From Ferrimonas balearica DSM 9799 (GTDB lineage: Bacteria; Pseudomonadota; Gammaproteobacteria; Enterobacterales; Shewanellaceae), in assembly GCF_000148645.1 (NCBI RefSeq), contig NC_014541.1, forward strand, positions 4,215,160 to 4,279,159: 64,000 nt of DNA. Reading direction: 5' to 3'. This document shows positions 1 through 7,788 of the stretch, piece by piece. The notes under the pieces are model-generated. The model did not search any database, was not told the origin of the DNA, and worked only from the letters and a program-made list of their open reading frames with translations. Each line of letters starts with the position of its first letter. Positions within the stretch are counted from its first letter, which is position 1. The position numbers and the translations under genes were made by a program.

Positions 1-2
1 TG

Positions 3-791
3 AAGTACGCCCGCGAGCAGGGCTTCCAATCCACCAACGTTGACCTGATCTACGGCCTGCCGCACCAGACCCCGGAAAACTTCCAGGAAACCCTGGAGCG
101 CATCAAGGCGCTGAGCCCGGATCGCCTCTCCATCTTCAACTACGCGCACCTGCCGCACCGTTTTGCCGCACAGCGTAAGATCCACGAAGAAGATCTGCCG
201 AGCCCGCAGCAGAAGCTGAAGATCCTGGAAAACAGCATCAACACCCTGACCGGTGAAGGCTACCAGTTTATCGGCATGGACCACTTCGCCAAGCCGGACG
301 ACGAGCTGGCCAAGCTGCAGCGCGCTGGCAAACTGCACCGTAACTTCCAGGGCTACACCACTCAGCCCGACGCCGACCTGCTGGGCCTGGGCGCTTCCGC
401 CATCTCCAGCATCGGTAACGCTTACGCCCAGAACCAGGTGGCGCTGAAGGACTACTACGACGCCATCGACGCCGAAGGCCATGCGCTGGTGAAGGGCTGC
501 TCTCTGGAGCGTGACGACTTTATCCGTCGTGCCGTGATCAAGCAGCTGATCTGCCACTTCGAGCTGGACACCACCACCATCGAGCGTGACTGGGACATCA
601 ACTTCAACGAGTACTTCGCCGAAGACCTCAAGCTGTTGACCCCCTTCATCGAAGACCAGCTGGTGGAAGTGGAAGGCAACATCATCCGCGTCACCGCCCA
701 GGGCAACCTGCTGATCCGCAACATCTGCATGTGCTTCGACCGCTACCTGCGTGAGAAAGCCCGCCAGCAGCAGTTCAGCCGGGTTATCTGA
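3..791 (+). CDS. hemN: Oxygen-independent coproporphyrinogen III oxidase, 3' part
   Basis: Last 262 residues of a radical-SAM enzyme that decarboxylates coproporphyrinogen III to protoporphyrinogen IX without oxygen (haem synthesis, cytoplasm). The reading frame is open from the window edge, so the N-terminus with the radical-SAM CxxxCxC cluster motif lies outside. Visible family signatures are DLIYGLPHQT, FNYAHLPHRF, IGMDHFAKPDDELA, LLGLGASAISSIG and the HemN C-terminal domain ending KARQQQFSRVI. E. coli HemN is about 457 residues, so a little over half is present. A strong hairpin terminator follows directly. Identification is secure. Confidence 0.95.
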   Translation, partial: KYAREQGFQSTNVDLIYGLPHQTPENFQETLERIKALSPDRLSIFNYAHLPHRFAAQRKIHEEDLPSPQQKLKILENSINTLTGEGYQFIGMDHFAKPDDELAKLQRAGKLHRNFQGYTTQPDADLLGLGASAISSIGNAYAQNQVALKDYYDAIDAEGHALVKGCSLERDDFIRRAVIKQLICHFELDTTTIERDWDINFNEYFAEDLKLLTPFIEDQLVEVEGNIIRVTAQGNLLIRNICMCFDRYLREKARQQQFSRVI

Positions 792-801
792 TCCCCGGGA
801 C

Positions 802-831
802 AAAAAAAGCCGCCAGCAGGCGGCTTTTTTT
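802..831 (+). terminator. Rho-independent terminator after hemN
   Basis: GC-rich inverted repeat (AAAGCCGCC / GGCGGCTTT with a 4-nt loop) flanked by an A-run and a T-run. It lies between convergent hemN and add and can serve both directions. Confidence 0.85.
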
Positions 832-839
832 ATGTCCGG

Positions 840-1847
840 TTACCCCCCGCGGGCAGCCTTGCGAGCCCGCAGCTGCGCACGTTCCGCCTCGCTGATAAAA
901 GCCAGCTCCAGGCCGTTGTGCTGGATCTGGCGCAACTGCTCAAGGGTCAGGCCGATACGCTGGTGCGCCATACGGTACTCAAACGGTACCGAGTTGGCGG
1001 AGACACCCGGGTCATCGGTGTTGAGACAAACCTTGATGCCCGCCTCAACAAACTGACGAATGGGGTGCACCTCGTAATCCGCCACGGAGTTTGCGTGCAC
1101 ATTGGAGGTGGGGCAGGATTCAATGCCGATGCCGCGCTCCGCCAGCATCGCCAGCAAACGGGGATCCTGAGTGGCGGTGGTGGCGTGGCCCAGACGAGTG
1201 GCGCCCAGCTCATTCACCGCCTGCCAGATGCTGCTCGGCGGCCCCGGTTCACCGGCATGGATGGTGACGTTCAGGCCAGCGTCACGCACCCGCTTAAAGT
1301 GGTCCACAAACAGGTCGCCCGGGAAGCCCTCTTCATCTCCGGCCAGATCACAGGCCACGAAGTGATCACGCTGGCGCAAAATCGCGTCCAGTTCACGGTG
1401 GCAGGCCTCCTGACCATCCCCCCGGCACAGAATGCCGATCAGGTTCACCTTCACCCCTGTGGCGCGGGCAGCGCTTTGAACGCCATCAATCACCGCTTCC
1501 ACCACACCGTCCATGGCCAGGCCATGAGGCCCCGCCATATAGGCCGGGGAGAAACGCAGCTCGGCGTAATCCACCCCTTCCAGGGCCAAATCTTCCACAT
1601 TCTCCCGCGCCACCCGGTGCACCGCATTGAGATCCCCCAGTACCGCCACCTGATAATCCAGCTTGGCCAGCAGGGCTTCCACGGAGGGGCAACGGTCCAC
1701 GACCTGAAGATAGGGGCGCAGGGCGGCGAGGGTATCGGCGGGCAGCGCGATATTAAAACGGCGACCAAGGTCCAGTACGGTTTCCGGACGGACGCTGCCG
1801 TCCAGATGGCGGTGCAGATCGGTCAGCACCAGAGAAGCATCAATCAT
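840..1847 (-). CDS. add: Adenosine deaminase
   Basis: 335-residue purine-salvage enzyme that hydrolyses (deoxy)adenosine to (deoxy)inosine plus ammonia; E. coli Add is 333 residues. Metal and catalytic motifs of the amidohydrolase fold are visible: LHRHLDGS near residues 11-18 (two zinc His), TIHAGEPG (zinc His and catalytic Glu), GHATTA, SCPTSN and LNTDDPGVS (zinc and catalytic Asp). It is a single-gene unit convergent with hemN and divergent from the downstream lipoprotein gene. The ATG has no strong Shine-Dalgarno sequence, but the start matches the family N-terminus. Confidence 0.95.
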   Translation of the reverse strand: MIDASLVLTDLHRHLDGSVRPETVLDLGRRFNIALPADTLAALRPYLQVVDRCPSVEALLAKLDYQVAVLGDLNAVHRVARENVEDLALEGVDYAELRFSPAYMAGPHGLAMDGVVEAVIDGVQSAARATGVKVNLIGILCRGDGQEACHRELDAILRQRDHFVACDLAGDEEGFPGDLFVDHFKRVRDAGLNVTIHAGEPGPPSSIWQAVNELGATRLGHATTATQDPRLLAMLAERGIGIESCPTSNVHANSVADYEVHPIRQFVEAGIKVCLNTDDPGVSANSVPFEYRMAHQRIGLTLEQLRQIQHNGLELAFISEAERAQLRARKAARGG

Positions 1848-1973
1848 GGGTACAGTTCTGTTTTCTTATTGACCCGTTATGCCATCCCAATTGGCACAAC
1901 GAATCCGCTACAATGGCGCAACCCCGCTCCCAGGAGTCGGTGGAAAAGGATAACGAAAACAAGGAAAAAAACG

Positions 1974-3701
1974 ATGAAAAAGTGCCTGGGACTGGTGCTG
2001 TTGCTGCTGGCCGGCTGCGCCTCCACTCCGCCCCCCACCGAGCAACTCAACCAACTGATGGACGACACCTGGGCACAGCAGTTGGCGGCCTCACCGTCGC
2101 TGGCCCATCGCTATGGTGATGCCGACGCGGCCGGCCGGCTGTCTGACGTTTCTCCGGAATCCCTGGCGGCCCAAAACCGCGCTTACCAATCTCTGCTGGA
2201 GCGGGCCGAGGCGATCGACAGTGACAGTCTGTCGAGCCAGTCTCAGGTGGACCTCGCCATTCTGCTGGGGATCCTCAACAACCAGGTCGACAGCTACCAG
2301 TACAAAGAACACCTGCTGCCCATCTCCTCAGAAGGCGGCTTCCACGCCTATGTGGCCAGCTTTGCCCGCAGTGCCCGACTGGATGACGCCGAAGCGATCG
2401 AGCACTACCTCAGCCGTCTGCAGGCTCTGCCGGTCTACTTCGATCAACAGATAAGCTGGATGCGCCAGGGCATGGCGGAAGGGATCACCGTGCCCCGGGT
2501 GGTACTGCCGGGCTTTGAAGACAGCATCACCGCGTTTATTCCCGACAGCCCTGAGCAGAGCCTCTACTACCGCCCACTGGACGCATTGGGTGAGGAGCAT
2601 GCCGATGCCAAAGCCCGGGGACTGAAACTGGTGTCTGAAGCGGTCATCCCCGCTTATCAGGGCTTCTACGACTTCTTCGTCAATGAATACCAGCCCGCTG
2701 CGCGCCAGACCATTGCCGCCAGCGACCTGCCCAACGGTCAGGCCTACTACGAAAACCGGGTACGCCACTTCACCACCCTGGGCATGAGCGCCGACGAGGT
2801 GCATCAACTGGGTTTGAACGAGGTGGCCCGTATCCGTGCTGAGATGGAGCAGGTGATTGCCGACCTGGGCTTTGAAGGCAGCTTTGCGGAGTTCCTCACC
2901 TTCCTGCGCACCGACCCCCAGTTCTATGCCACCAGCCCGGATGAGCTGCTGCGCTACGCCGCGTTCCTGTCCAAGCAGGCCGACGCCATGCTGCCCCGCT
3001 TCTTTACCACCCTGCCACGCACCCCCTATGGCATTAAGCAGGTTCCGGCCGAAATCGCGCCGAAATACACCACCGGACGTTACTCCGGCGCCAGCCGCGA
3101 TGACCAGCCTGGCTACTACTGGGTCAACACCTACGCCCTCGATAAGCGCCCACTGTACGAGATGGAAGCCCTGACCCTGCACGAAGCGGTACCGGGCCAC
3201 CACCTGCAGATCGCCCTGAGCCAGGAGCAGGAGGTGCACCTGCTGCGCCGTAACCACTACATCAGCGCCTTTGGTGAGGGTTGGGGCCTGTACGCTGAGA
3301 AGCTGGGCCTGGAAGGGGGCTTCTACCAGGACCCCTACAGCAACTTTGGCCGATTGACCTACGAGATGTGGCGGGCCTGCCGCCTGGTGGTGGACACCGG
3401 CATGCACGCCAAAGGCTGGAGCCGCGATCAGGCGCTGGCGTTCCTGGCGGACAACACCGCCCTGTCGCTGCACAATGTCGGCACTGAGATTGACCGCTAC
3501 ATCTCCTGGCCGGGTCAGGCGGTGTCCTACAAAGTCGGTGAACTGACCCTGTGGCGCCTGCGTCAGAAGGCCGAGGCGGAGTTGGGTGACCAGTTCGACC
3601 TCCGTGCCTTCCATGACCAGATCCTGGGTGGCGGCTCCATGCCGCTGGCCGAACTGGAGCGACAGCTGGATTTGTGGATCAGCAGCCAGCGCCAGGGGTA
3701 A
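1974..3701 (+). CDS. DUF885 family lipoprotein, putative metallopeptidase
   Basis: 575 residues. The N-terminus is a lipoprotein signal peptide with a lipobox ending LLAGC (Cys15 lipidated), so the mature protein should be membrane-anchored on the periplasmic side. HEAVPGHH (residues 403-410) is a zincin-like HExxxGH motif, followed by an FGEGWGLYAE motif typical of the DUF885 family, which is thought to contain metallopeptidases. The usual family length is about 570-610. The frame is open upstream to 918, but that stretch is antisense to add; the ATG at 1974 gives the signal peptide and is the only sensible start. Substrate unknown. Confidence 0.85.
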   Translation: MKKCLGLVLLLLAGCASTPPPTEQLNQLMDDTWAQQLAASPSLAHRYGDADAAGRLSDVSPESLAAQNRAYQSLLERAEAIDSDSLSSQSQVDLAILLGILNNQVDSYQYKEHLLPISSEGGFHAYVASFARSARLDDAEAIEHYLSRLQALPVYFDQQISWMRQGMAEGITVPRVVLPGFEDSITAFIPDSPEQSLYYRPLDALGEEHADAKARGLKLVSEAVIPAYQGFYDFFVNEYQPAARQTIAASDLPNGQAYYENRVRHFTTLGMSADEVHQLGLNEVARIRAEMEQVIADLGFEGSFAEFLTFLRTDPQFYATSPDELLRYAAFLSKQADAMLPRFFTTLPRTPYGIKQVPAEIAPKYTTGRYSGASRDDQPGYYWVNTYALDKRPLYEMEALTLHEAVPGHHLQIALSQEQEVHLLRRNHYISAFGEGWGLYAEKLGLEGGFYQDPYSNFGRLTYEMWRACRLVVDTGMHAKGWSRDQALAFLADNTALSLHNVGTEIDRYISWPGQAVSYKVGELTLWRLRQKAEAELGDQFDLRAFHDQILGGGSMPLAELERQLDLWISSQRQG

Positions 3702-3753
3702 ACTCAAATCAGATTTCGCGGGGCCTCGGCCCCGCCTCACGTTGGGAGCCCTT

Positions 3754-4062
3754 ATGGACAAGCACACCGAAACCGAAGTGCAGGCCGCCGTTTTTCGCCG
3801 TCTGCTCAGCCACCTCGACAGCCACAAAGAGGTGCAGAACATCGACCTGATGATCCTCGCGGATTTCTGCCGCAACTGCCTGGCCAAATGGTACATGGCG
3901 GAAGCCGGTGAGCGGGGTGTTGAGGTGGATTATGATGCTGCGCGGGAAGCGATCTACGGCATGCCCTACAGCGAGTGGAAAGCCAACCACCAGCAACCAG
4001 CCACGCCAGAACAACTGGCCGCTTTCGAGGCCCGTCAGGCCGCTAAGAAAGCCAATTCATGA
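3754..4062 (+). CDS. DUF1244 family protein
   Basis: 102-residue soluble protein. The central block VQNIDLMILADFCRNCLAKW and the later YGMPYSEWK are hallmarks of the DUF1244 family, widespread in Proteobacteria and of unknown function. The conserved FCRNC pair of cysteines might bind metal, but nothing in the sequence proves it. The stop codon overlaps the start of the lysophospholipase gene by 4 nt (ATGA), so the two are translationally coupled. It may share a transcript with the DUF885 gene 52 nt upstream. Confidence 0.8.
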   Translation: MDKHTETEVQAAVFRRLLSHLDSHKEVQNIDLMILADFCRNCLAKWYMAEAGERGVEVDYDAAREAIYGMPYSEWKANHQQPATPEQLAAFEARQAAKKANS

Positions 4063-5009
4063 GCGTGGATTCACTGTGGCAGCAGGTCGAACAGGGCCAG
4101 TTTGCCGGTGTCGATGGGGTGGCGGTGCACTACGCCATATTGCGCCACCCCAACGAGCGGGGGGCCGTGGCTCTCTGTACCGGCCGGGTGGAAACCTACC
4201 TGAAGTACGCTGAGCTGGTGGCTGAACTCTACGGGGCGGGCTTTACCCTCTACCTGTGGGACCACCGTGGGCAGGGCCTGTCCGGCCGGATGCTGGATAA
4301 TCCCCACATCGGCCACGTGCGCCGCTTTGACGACTACATCGAAGATTTCCACCGCTTCTACCAACAACATATCGCCCCGGCAGGACACCGCTACCGCGCC
4401 CTGCTGGGTCACTCCATGGGTGGGGCCATTGCCACCGCTTACCTGCAGCGCTACCCCGAGCACTTCCAGGCTGCGGCCCTGTCTGCGCCCATGTACGGCA
4501 TCCGGCTGCCGGTGGCCAAGGCGATACTGCAACCTCTGGTGTCGCTGTTGGCCAGCCTGACCCCGGGACGCTACGTCCCCGGCGGTCACGATTACGAGCC
4601 GGTGCGGTTTGAGGAAAACGAGTTAACCGGTGATGCCGGGCGATACCAAAGCTTTCGGGCCCTGTATGAGGCGCAGCCTCAGCTGCAGTTGGGTGATCCC
4701 AGCCTGAACTGGCTGAAAGAGGCGCTGCAACAGGTCGACCACCTGGCGGTGGCCGAGGTGACGGTGCCGATCCTGGTGATGCAGGCGGGACAGGACAGCA
4801 TTGTCGACAATGCTGCGCAATGCGCCTTTTGCGCGCGCCAGCCCCAACACCAGCTGATCCGCTACGACGGTGCCCGCCATGAGATCCTGATCGAGCAGGA
4901 CCCCATCCGCAGCGCCGCCATTACGGCGTCGATGCAGTGGTGGGAACGGCATGGAGCTGCTGCACCTTCAACAGTTTCAACAGCGAATCAAGCGGCCGTG
5001 GCGCGCTGA
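4059..5009 (+). CDS. pldB: Alpha/beta hydrolase, lysophospholipase L2-like
   Basis: 316-residue hydrolase of the PldB family, which releases fatty acids from lysophospholipids at the inner membrane. The nucleophile elbow GHSMGG places the catalytic Ser at about residue 119. VMQAGQDSIVDN supplies the probable acid and DGARHEIL the His. The LYLWDHRGQGLSGR motif is typical of PldB and monoglyceride-lipase-like enzymes. Its start overlaps the DUF1244 stop (ATGA). The last 89 nt overlap the 3' end of the oppositely oriented GGDEF-EAL gene. The exact substrate is inferred from the family. Confidence 0.85.
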   Translation: MSVDSLWQQVEQGQFAGVDGVAVHYAILRHPNERGAVALCTGRVETYLKYAELVAELYGAGFTLYLWDHRGQGLSGRMLDNPHIGHVRRFDDYIEDFHRFYQQHIAPAGHRYRALLGHSMGGAIATAYLQRYPEHFQAAALSAPMYGIRLPVAKAILQPLVSLLASLTPGRYVPGGHDYEPVRFEENELTGDAGRYQSFRALYEAQPQLQLGDPSLNWLKEALQQVDHLAVAEVTVPILVMQAGQDSIVDNAAQCAFCARQPQHQLIRYDGARHEILIEQDPIRSAAITASMQWWERHGAAAPSTVSTANQAAVAR

Positions 5010-7419
5010 ACAGGTAACCCTGGAAGCGACGTCCTCCCTGGCCCAGCAACACTTCGTAGCACGCTTCCTCATCAACGCCGTGGGCGGTCCACGGCAGCTC
5101 AAGGGCGCGGATCACCTGCACCTGAGCCCGCAGCAGGGCCTGGGCCTGGGGCCGCGCCAGTGAACCAAAGTGGCGGCAATCCAGTTTCACCTCGGTCAGC
5201 GGCAGCGCCAGCAGTTGCGCCGGGGCCATCAGACCGCTGCCCAGGTCATCCAGCACCAGGTCAACGCCCAACGCCACCAGTGCTTCCAGCCGGCTCAGTT
5301 CGTCATCCTCGCAGTTCAGCAACTCCCGCTCAGATAACTCAATCGCCAGCGCCTGACGGCCGATACCGTGGCGTTCCATCTGGTGGCGAAGCTGATCAAT
5401 AAAATCGGTGGCCATCAGCTGACGCAGTGACAGGTTCAGACTCATACGGTCCACGCCATGTCGGCGCAGCGACGCCAAATCCCGGCAGGCTTGCTCCAGT
5501 TGCAGCTCAGTCAGCTGGTCGCTCATGCCGTAGCGCTTCAGCACCGGCAGGAACTGGTCAGGCAGGATCTCGCCTCGTTCCGGGTGGTGCCAGCGCAGCA
5601 GCGCTTCTACCGTCAGGATCTCCCGGTCCGGGTCCATCACCGGCTGGTAATGCAACCGCAATTGATTGTGTGTCAGGGCCTGGTGCAAGCCATCACGTAA
5701 CCACAGCAGGCGACGCGCCTCCTGGTGCAGGGCGGGGCGGTAGACGCGGGTGCTGCTGCGTTCGTACTCTTTGGCGTCAAACACCGCCAGCTCAGCCTGT
5801 GCCAGCACCGTGTTGGTGTCCTGATCCGGCCCCGGCACAAACACACTGATGCCGATGGTGGCCCCCATATGCAACGGGGAGCCCTCCAGCAACCAGGGCT
5901 TGGCCAGACCATCATGAATTCTGCGCCCCAACTGCTCGGCCTGCTCCATCGGGGTATCTCCAGGACGACACGCCACCATCAGGGCGAATTCGTCCCCCTC
6001 CAGTCGCAGTATCATGCTGGCTTCCGGCACCAGCTTGTGCAGCCGCCTTTCCACCTGTTCCAGCAGGCGATCACCGGCCTGGTGGCCGTGGACATCATTG
6101 ATCACCTTAAAATCATCCAGATCGAGGTAGAGCAGCAAAGCCCCATCGTTGGCCACATCAGCGGCCTGGACGGCGGGCTCAAGCCGACGCAGCAGGGCCG
6201 GGCGATTGAGGCCAGAGGCATGGCTGTCGCCGCTGAGCCCCAGCTGCGGCTGTCCCAGTTCATTGGTGATGTCGGTGTGGGTGCCAATCATGCGGCGGGG
6301 GCGGCCATCGCGGTCCCAATCCACCATCATCGCTTTGTCCAGTACCCAGATGTAATGACCATCCCGGTGGCACAACCGATGCAGGTTCTCAAACTCGCCA
6401 ATATGGCCCTCGATGTATTCCTGCAACTGGCGCAGTACCCGGCCGCGGTCCTCCGGGTGCAAACGCTGTTCCCAGGCATCGAAGCTGGACACCAGCTCAT
6501 CGTCACGGTATCCCAGCATCGCCTTCCAATGGTGGGAGAGGAACACGGTGTTGGTGTCCAACTGCCAATCCCAGACGCCCAACTTGAGCCCTTCGACCGC
6601 GTACAACCAGCGCTGCTCACTGGCCACCAACTGGGCATAGCTCTCGCGCAAACGCTGATTGCTCTGGGCCATGCTGTCACTGAGGTCCACCAGCTCCGCC
6701 AGCCCCTGATCGGTGGGCAGTTTCAGCTCGGGCTCGCCCAACCGCGGCACTTGTCGGGTCAGGGCATTCATTGGCACCACCAGATAGCGGTAACCCAGCA
6801 TCAGTAAGCCCACGGCCAGCACCAGCGCCACCACCCACAGCCAGGAGAGGCGATCGGTAAACTGCTTTTGAGTGATGGTATTGAGGGGGGTCAGATCCTG
6901 CTCAAGGTAGAGCAGGCGAGGTACCAGCTGGGGCTTTAGCTGCACCAGGGGATAGTAGATCTGCAGGCTGCCGCGCATCGGATCCTGATGAAACTGCGCC
7001 CGCCCGGCCAACAGCGCTTTGCGCGCCAGTTCACTCTGGTAGCCATCCAACAGGCGGTTGGCCTGGCCTCCACGCCAGATCAGCTGGCTGCCGAAATAGA
7101 TGCGTTGGTCCCGGTCGACAATCGCGGCTGACAGCAGACTGCTCTCCTGCGCCCACTGCAACATGATCTGCTCCGCCACTTCGGCGGTTCGGCTGCTGCC
7201 GCCGGTCACCAGCATCTGTTCCAGCTGTTGGGCCCGCTGCTTCAGCAGGTGGCGCTGGGCGTCCTGCAGATGGCTGCGCATCATGTCCCGTCCCAGGACA
7301 AAATCCACTCCCACCAGCGTGACGACATAGAGCAGCAGCGATACGCTCATCACCAGCAGTAACGGCCAGCGGGGTTTAGGCAACCGGGCCAGCAACGGCC
7401 AGCGCGTTGATGGGGTCAC
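4921..7419 (-). CDS. Membrane PAS-GGDEF-EAL protein (c-di-GMP turnover)
   Basis: 832 residues with a GTG start. Order: transmembrane helix ~18-40, periplasmic sensor ~41-188, second helix ~190-211, HAMP-like linker, PAS/PAC domain ~265-387, GGDEF ~400-560, EAL ~575-818. The GGDEF active site reads EGDEF (474-478), with Glu in place of the first Gly, so diguanylate cyclase activity is doubtful. The EAL domain keeps EAL (605-607), Asn662, Glu694, the DD pair (724-725), Lys745 and Gln800, but the usual EGVE motif is HGVD (780-783). It could be a weakened phosphodiesterase or a c-di-GMP sensor. The 3' end is antisense to the end of pldB. Confidence 0.88.
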   Translation of the reverse strand: MTPSTRWPLLARLPKPRWPLLLVMSVSLLLYVVTLVGVDFVLGRDMMRSHLQDAQRHLLKQRAQQLEQMLVTGGSSRTAEVAEQIMLQWAQESSLLSAAIVDRDQRIYFGSQLIWRGGQANRLLDGYQSELARKALLAGRAQFHQDPMRGSLQIYYPLVQLKPQLVPRLLYLEQDLTPLNTITQKQFTDRLSWLWVVALVLAVGLLMLGYRYLVVPMNALTRQVPRLGEPELKLPTDQGLAELVDLSDSMAQSNQRLRESYAQLVASEQRWLYAVEGLKLGVWDWQLDTNTVFLSHHWKAMLGYRDDELVSSFDAWEQRLHPEDRGRVLRQLQEYIEGHIGEFENLHRLCHRDGHYIWVLDKAMMVDWDRDGRPRRMIGTHTDITNELGQPQLGLSGDSHASGLNRPALLRRLEPAVQAADVANDGALLLYLDLDDFKVINDVHGHQAGDRLLEQVERRLHKLVPEASMILRLEGDEFALMVACRPGDTPMEQAEQLGRRIHDGLAKPWLLEGSPLHMGATIGISVFVPGPDQDTNTVLAQAELAVFDAKEYERSSTRVYRPALHQEARRLLWLRDGLHQALTHNQLRLHYQPVMDPDREILTVEALLRWHHPERGEILPDQFLPVLKRYGMSDQLTELQLEQACRDLASLRRHGVDRMSLNLSLRQLMATDFIDQLRHQMERHGIGRQALAIELSERELLNCEDDELSRLEALVALGVDLVLDDLGSGLMAPAQLLALPLTEVKLDCRHFGSLARPQAQALLRAQVQVIRALELPWTAHGVDEEACYEVLLGQGGRRFQGYLFSAPRPLDSLLKLLKVQQLHAVPTTASTP

Positions 7420-7667
7420 GGCCTGACTTCCTTGTTGGGTTCCTGCTTCCTAGCATACCGATCCGTTCAGGGCGATGATAGGGTCAGAAAGTGAACACCA
7501 TTACCTGCCAGAAAATCCCGTTAAGGGCAGTGATTCTGCCCATCAGAGAAACACCAGAGAAGACGAGAAAAAGGCGTGAAAACCATCCCGGCAGGTTGCG
7601 GCAAGGGACAGGTCGGTTTAGGTTGAAAGGATGCAGCCCCAATTCCGCCACTTAAGCTTTCGAATAC

Positions 7668-7694
7668 CCCCGGCAAACCGTGATTTTGCCGGGG
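7668..7694. repeat. 10-bp inverted repeat overlapping the tRNA 5' end
   Basis: CCCCGGCAAA (7668-7677) and TTTGCCGGGG (7685-7694) are perfect inverted repeats separated by 7 nt. The right arm includes the first four bases of the downstream tRNA, so a transcript starting upstream could fold the 5' acceptor strand into a leader hairpin. No T-run follows, so it is not a plain terminator. Confidence 0.7.
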
Positions 7695-7782
7695 ACGTAG
7701 CTCAATGGTAGAGCAGCGGGTTTATACTCCGTAGCGCCAGATAAGCGGCTGGTTGTGGGTTCGAGTCCCACCGTCCCTACCA
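7691..7782 (+). tRNA. Atypical long-variable-arm tRNA, apparent UAU anticodon
   Basis: Cloverleaf: acceptor 7691-7697 / 7772-7778 (7 pairs, the first G-U), D stem GCTC/GAGC (7700-7703 / 7711-7714), anticodon stem 7716-7720 / 7728-7732 with loop TTTATAC, T arm GTGGG-TTCGAGT-CCCAC (7755-7771), discriminator A and encoded CCA (7780-7782). The loop gives T33 and anticodon TAT, which would read AUA (Ile). The variable region is 22 nt (7733-7754) with a 5-bp stem, as in class II tRNAs (Leu, Ser, Tyr), whereas the D arm looks class I. Bacterial AUA is normally read by a lysidine-modified CAU tRNA. Identity is uncertain: a rare Ile tRNA, a specialised tRNA, or a degenerate copy. Confidence 0.75.
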
Positions 7783-7788
7783 TCTCAA

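Noticed and set aside
918..1973. Upstream in-frame extension of the DUF885 lipoprotein
   Set aside because: This part is antisense to add and would bury the lipoprotein signal peptide that starts at 1974.
7691..7782. Reading the odd tRNA as tRNA-Sec or tRNA-Tyr
   Set aside because: The anticodon loop gives neither UCA nor GUA, and the acceptor/T arm is 7+5 rather than the 8+5 layout of bacterial tRNA-Sec.
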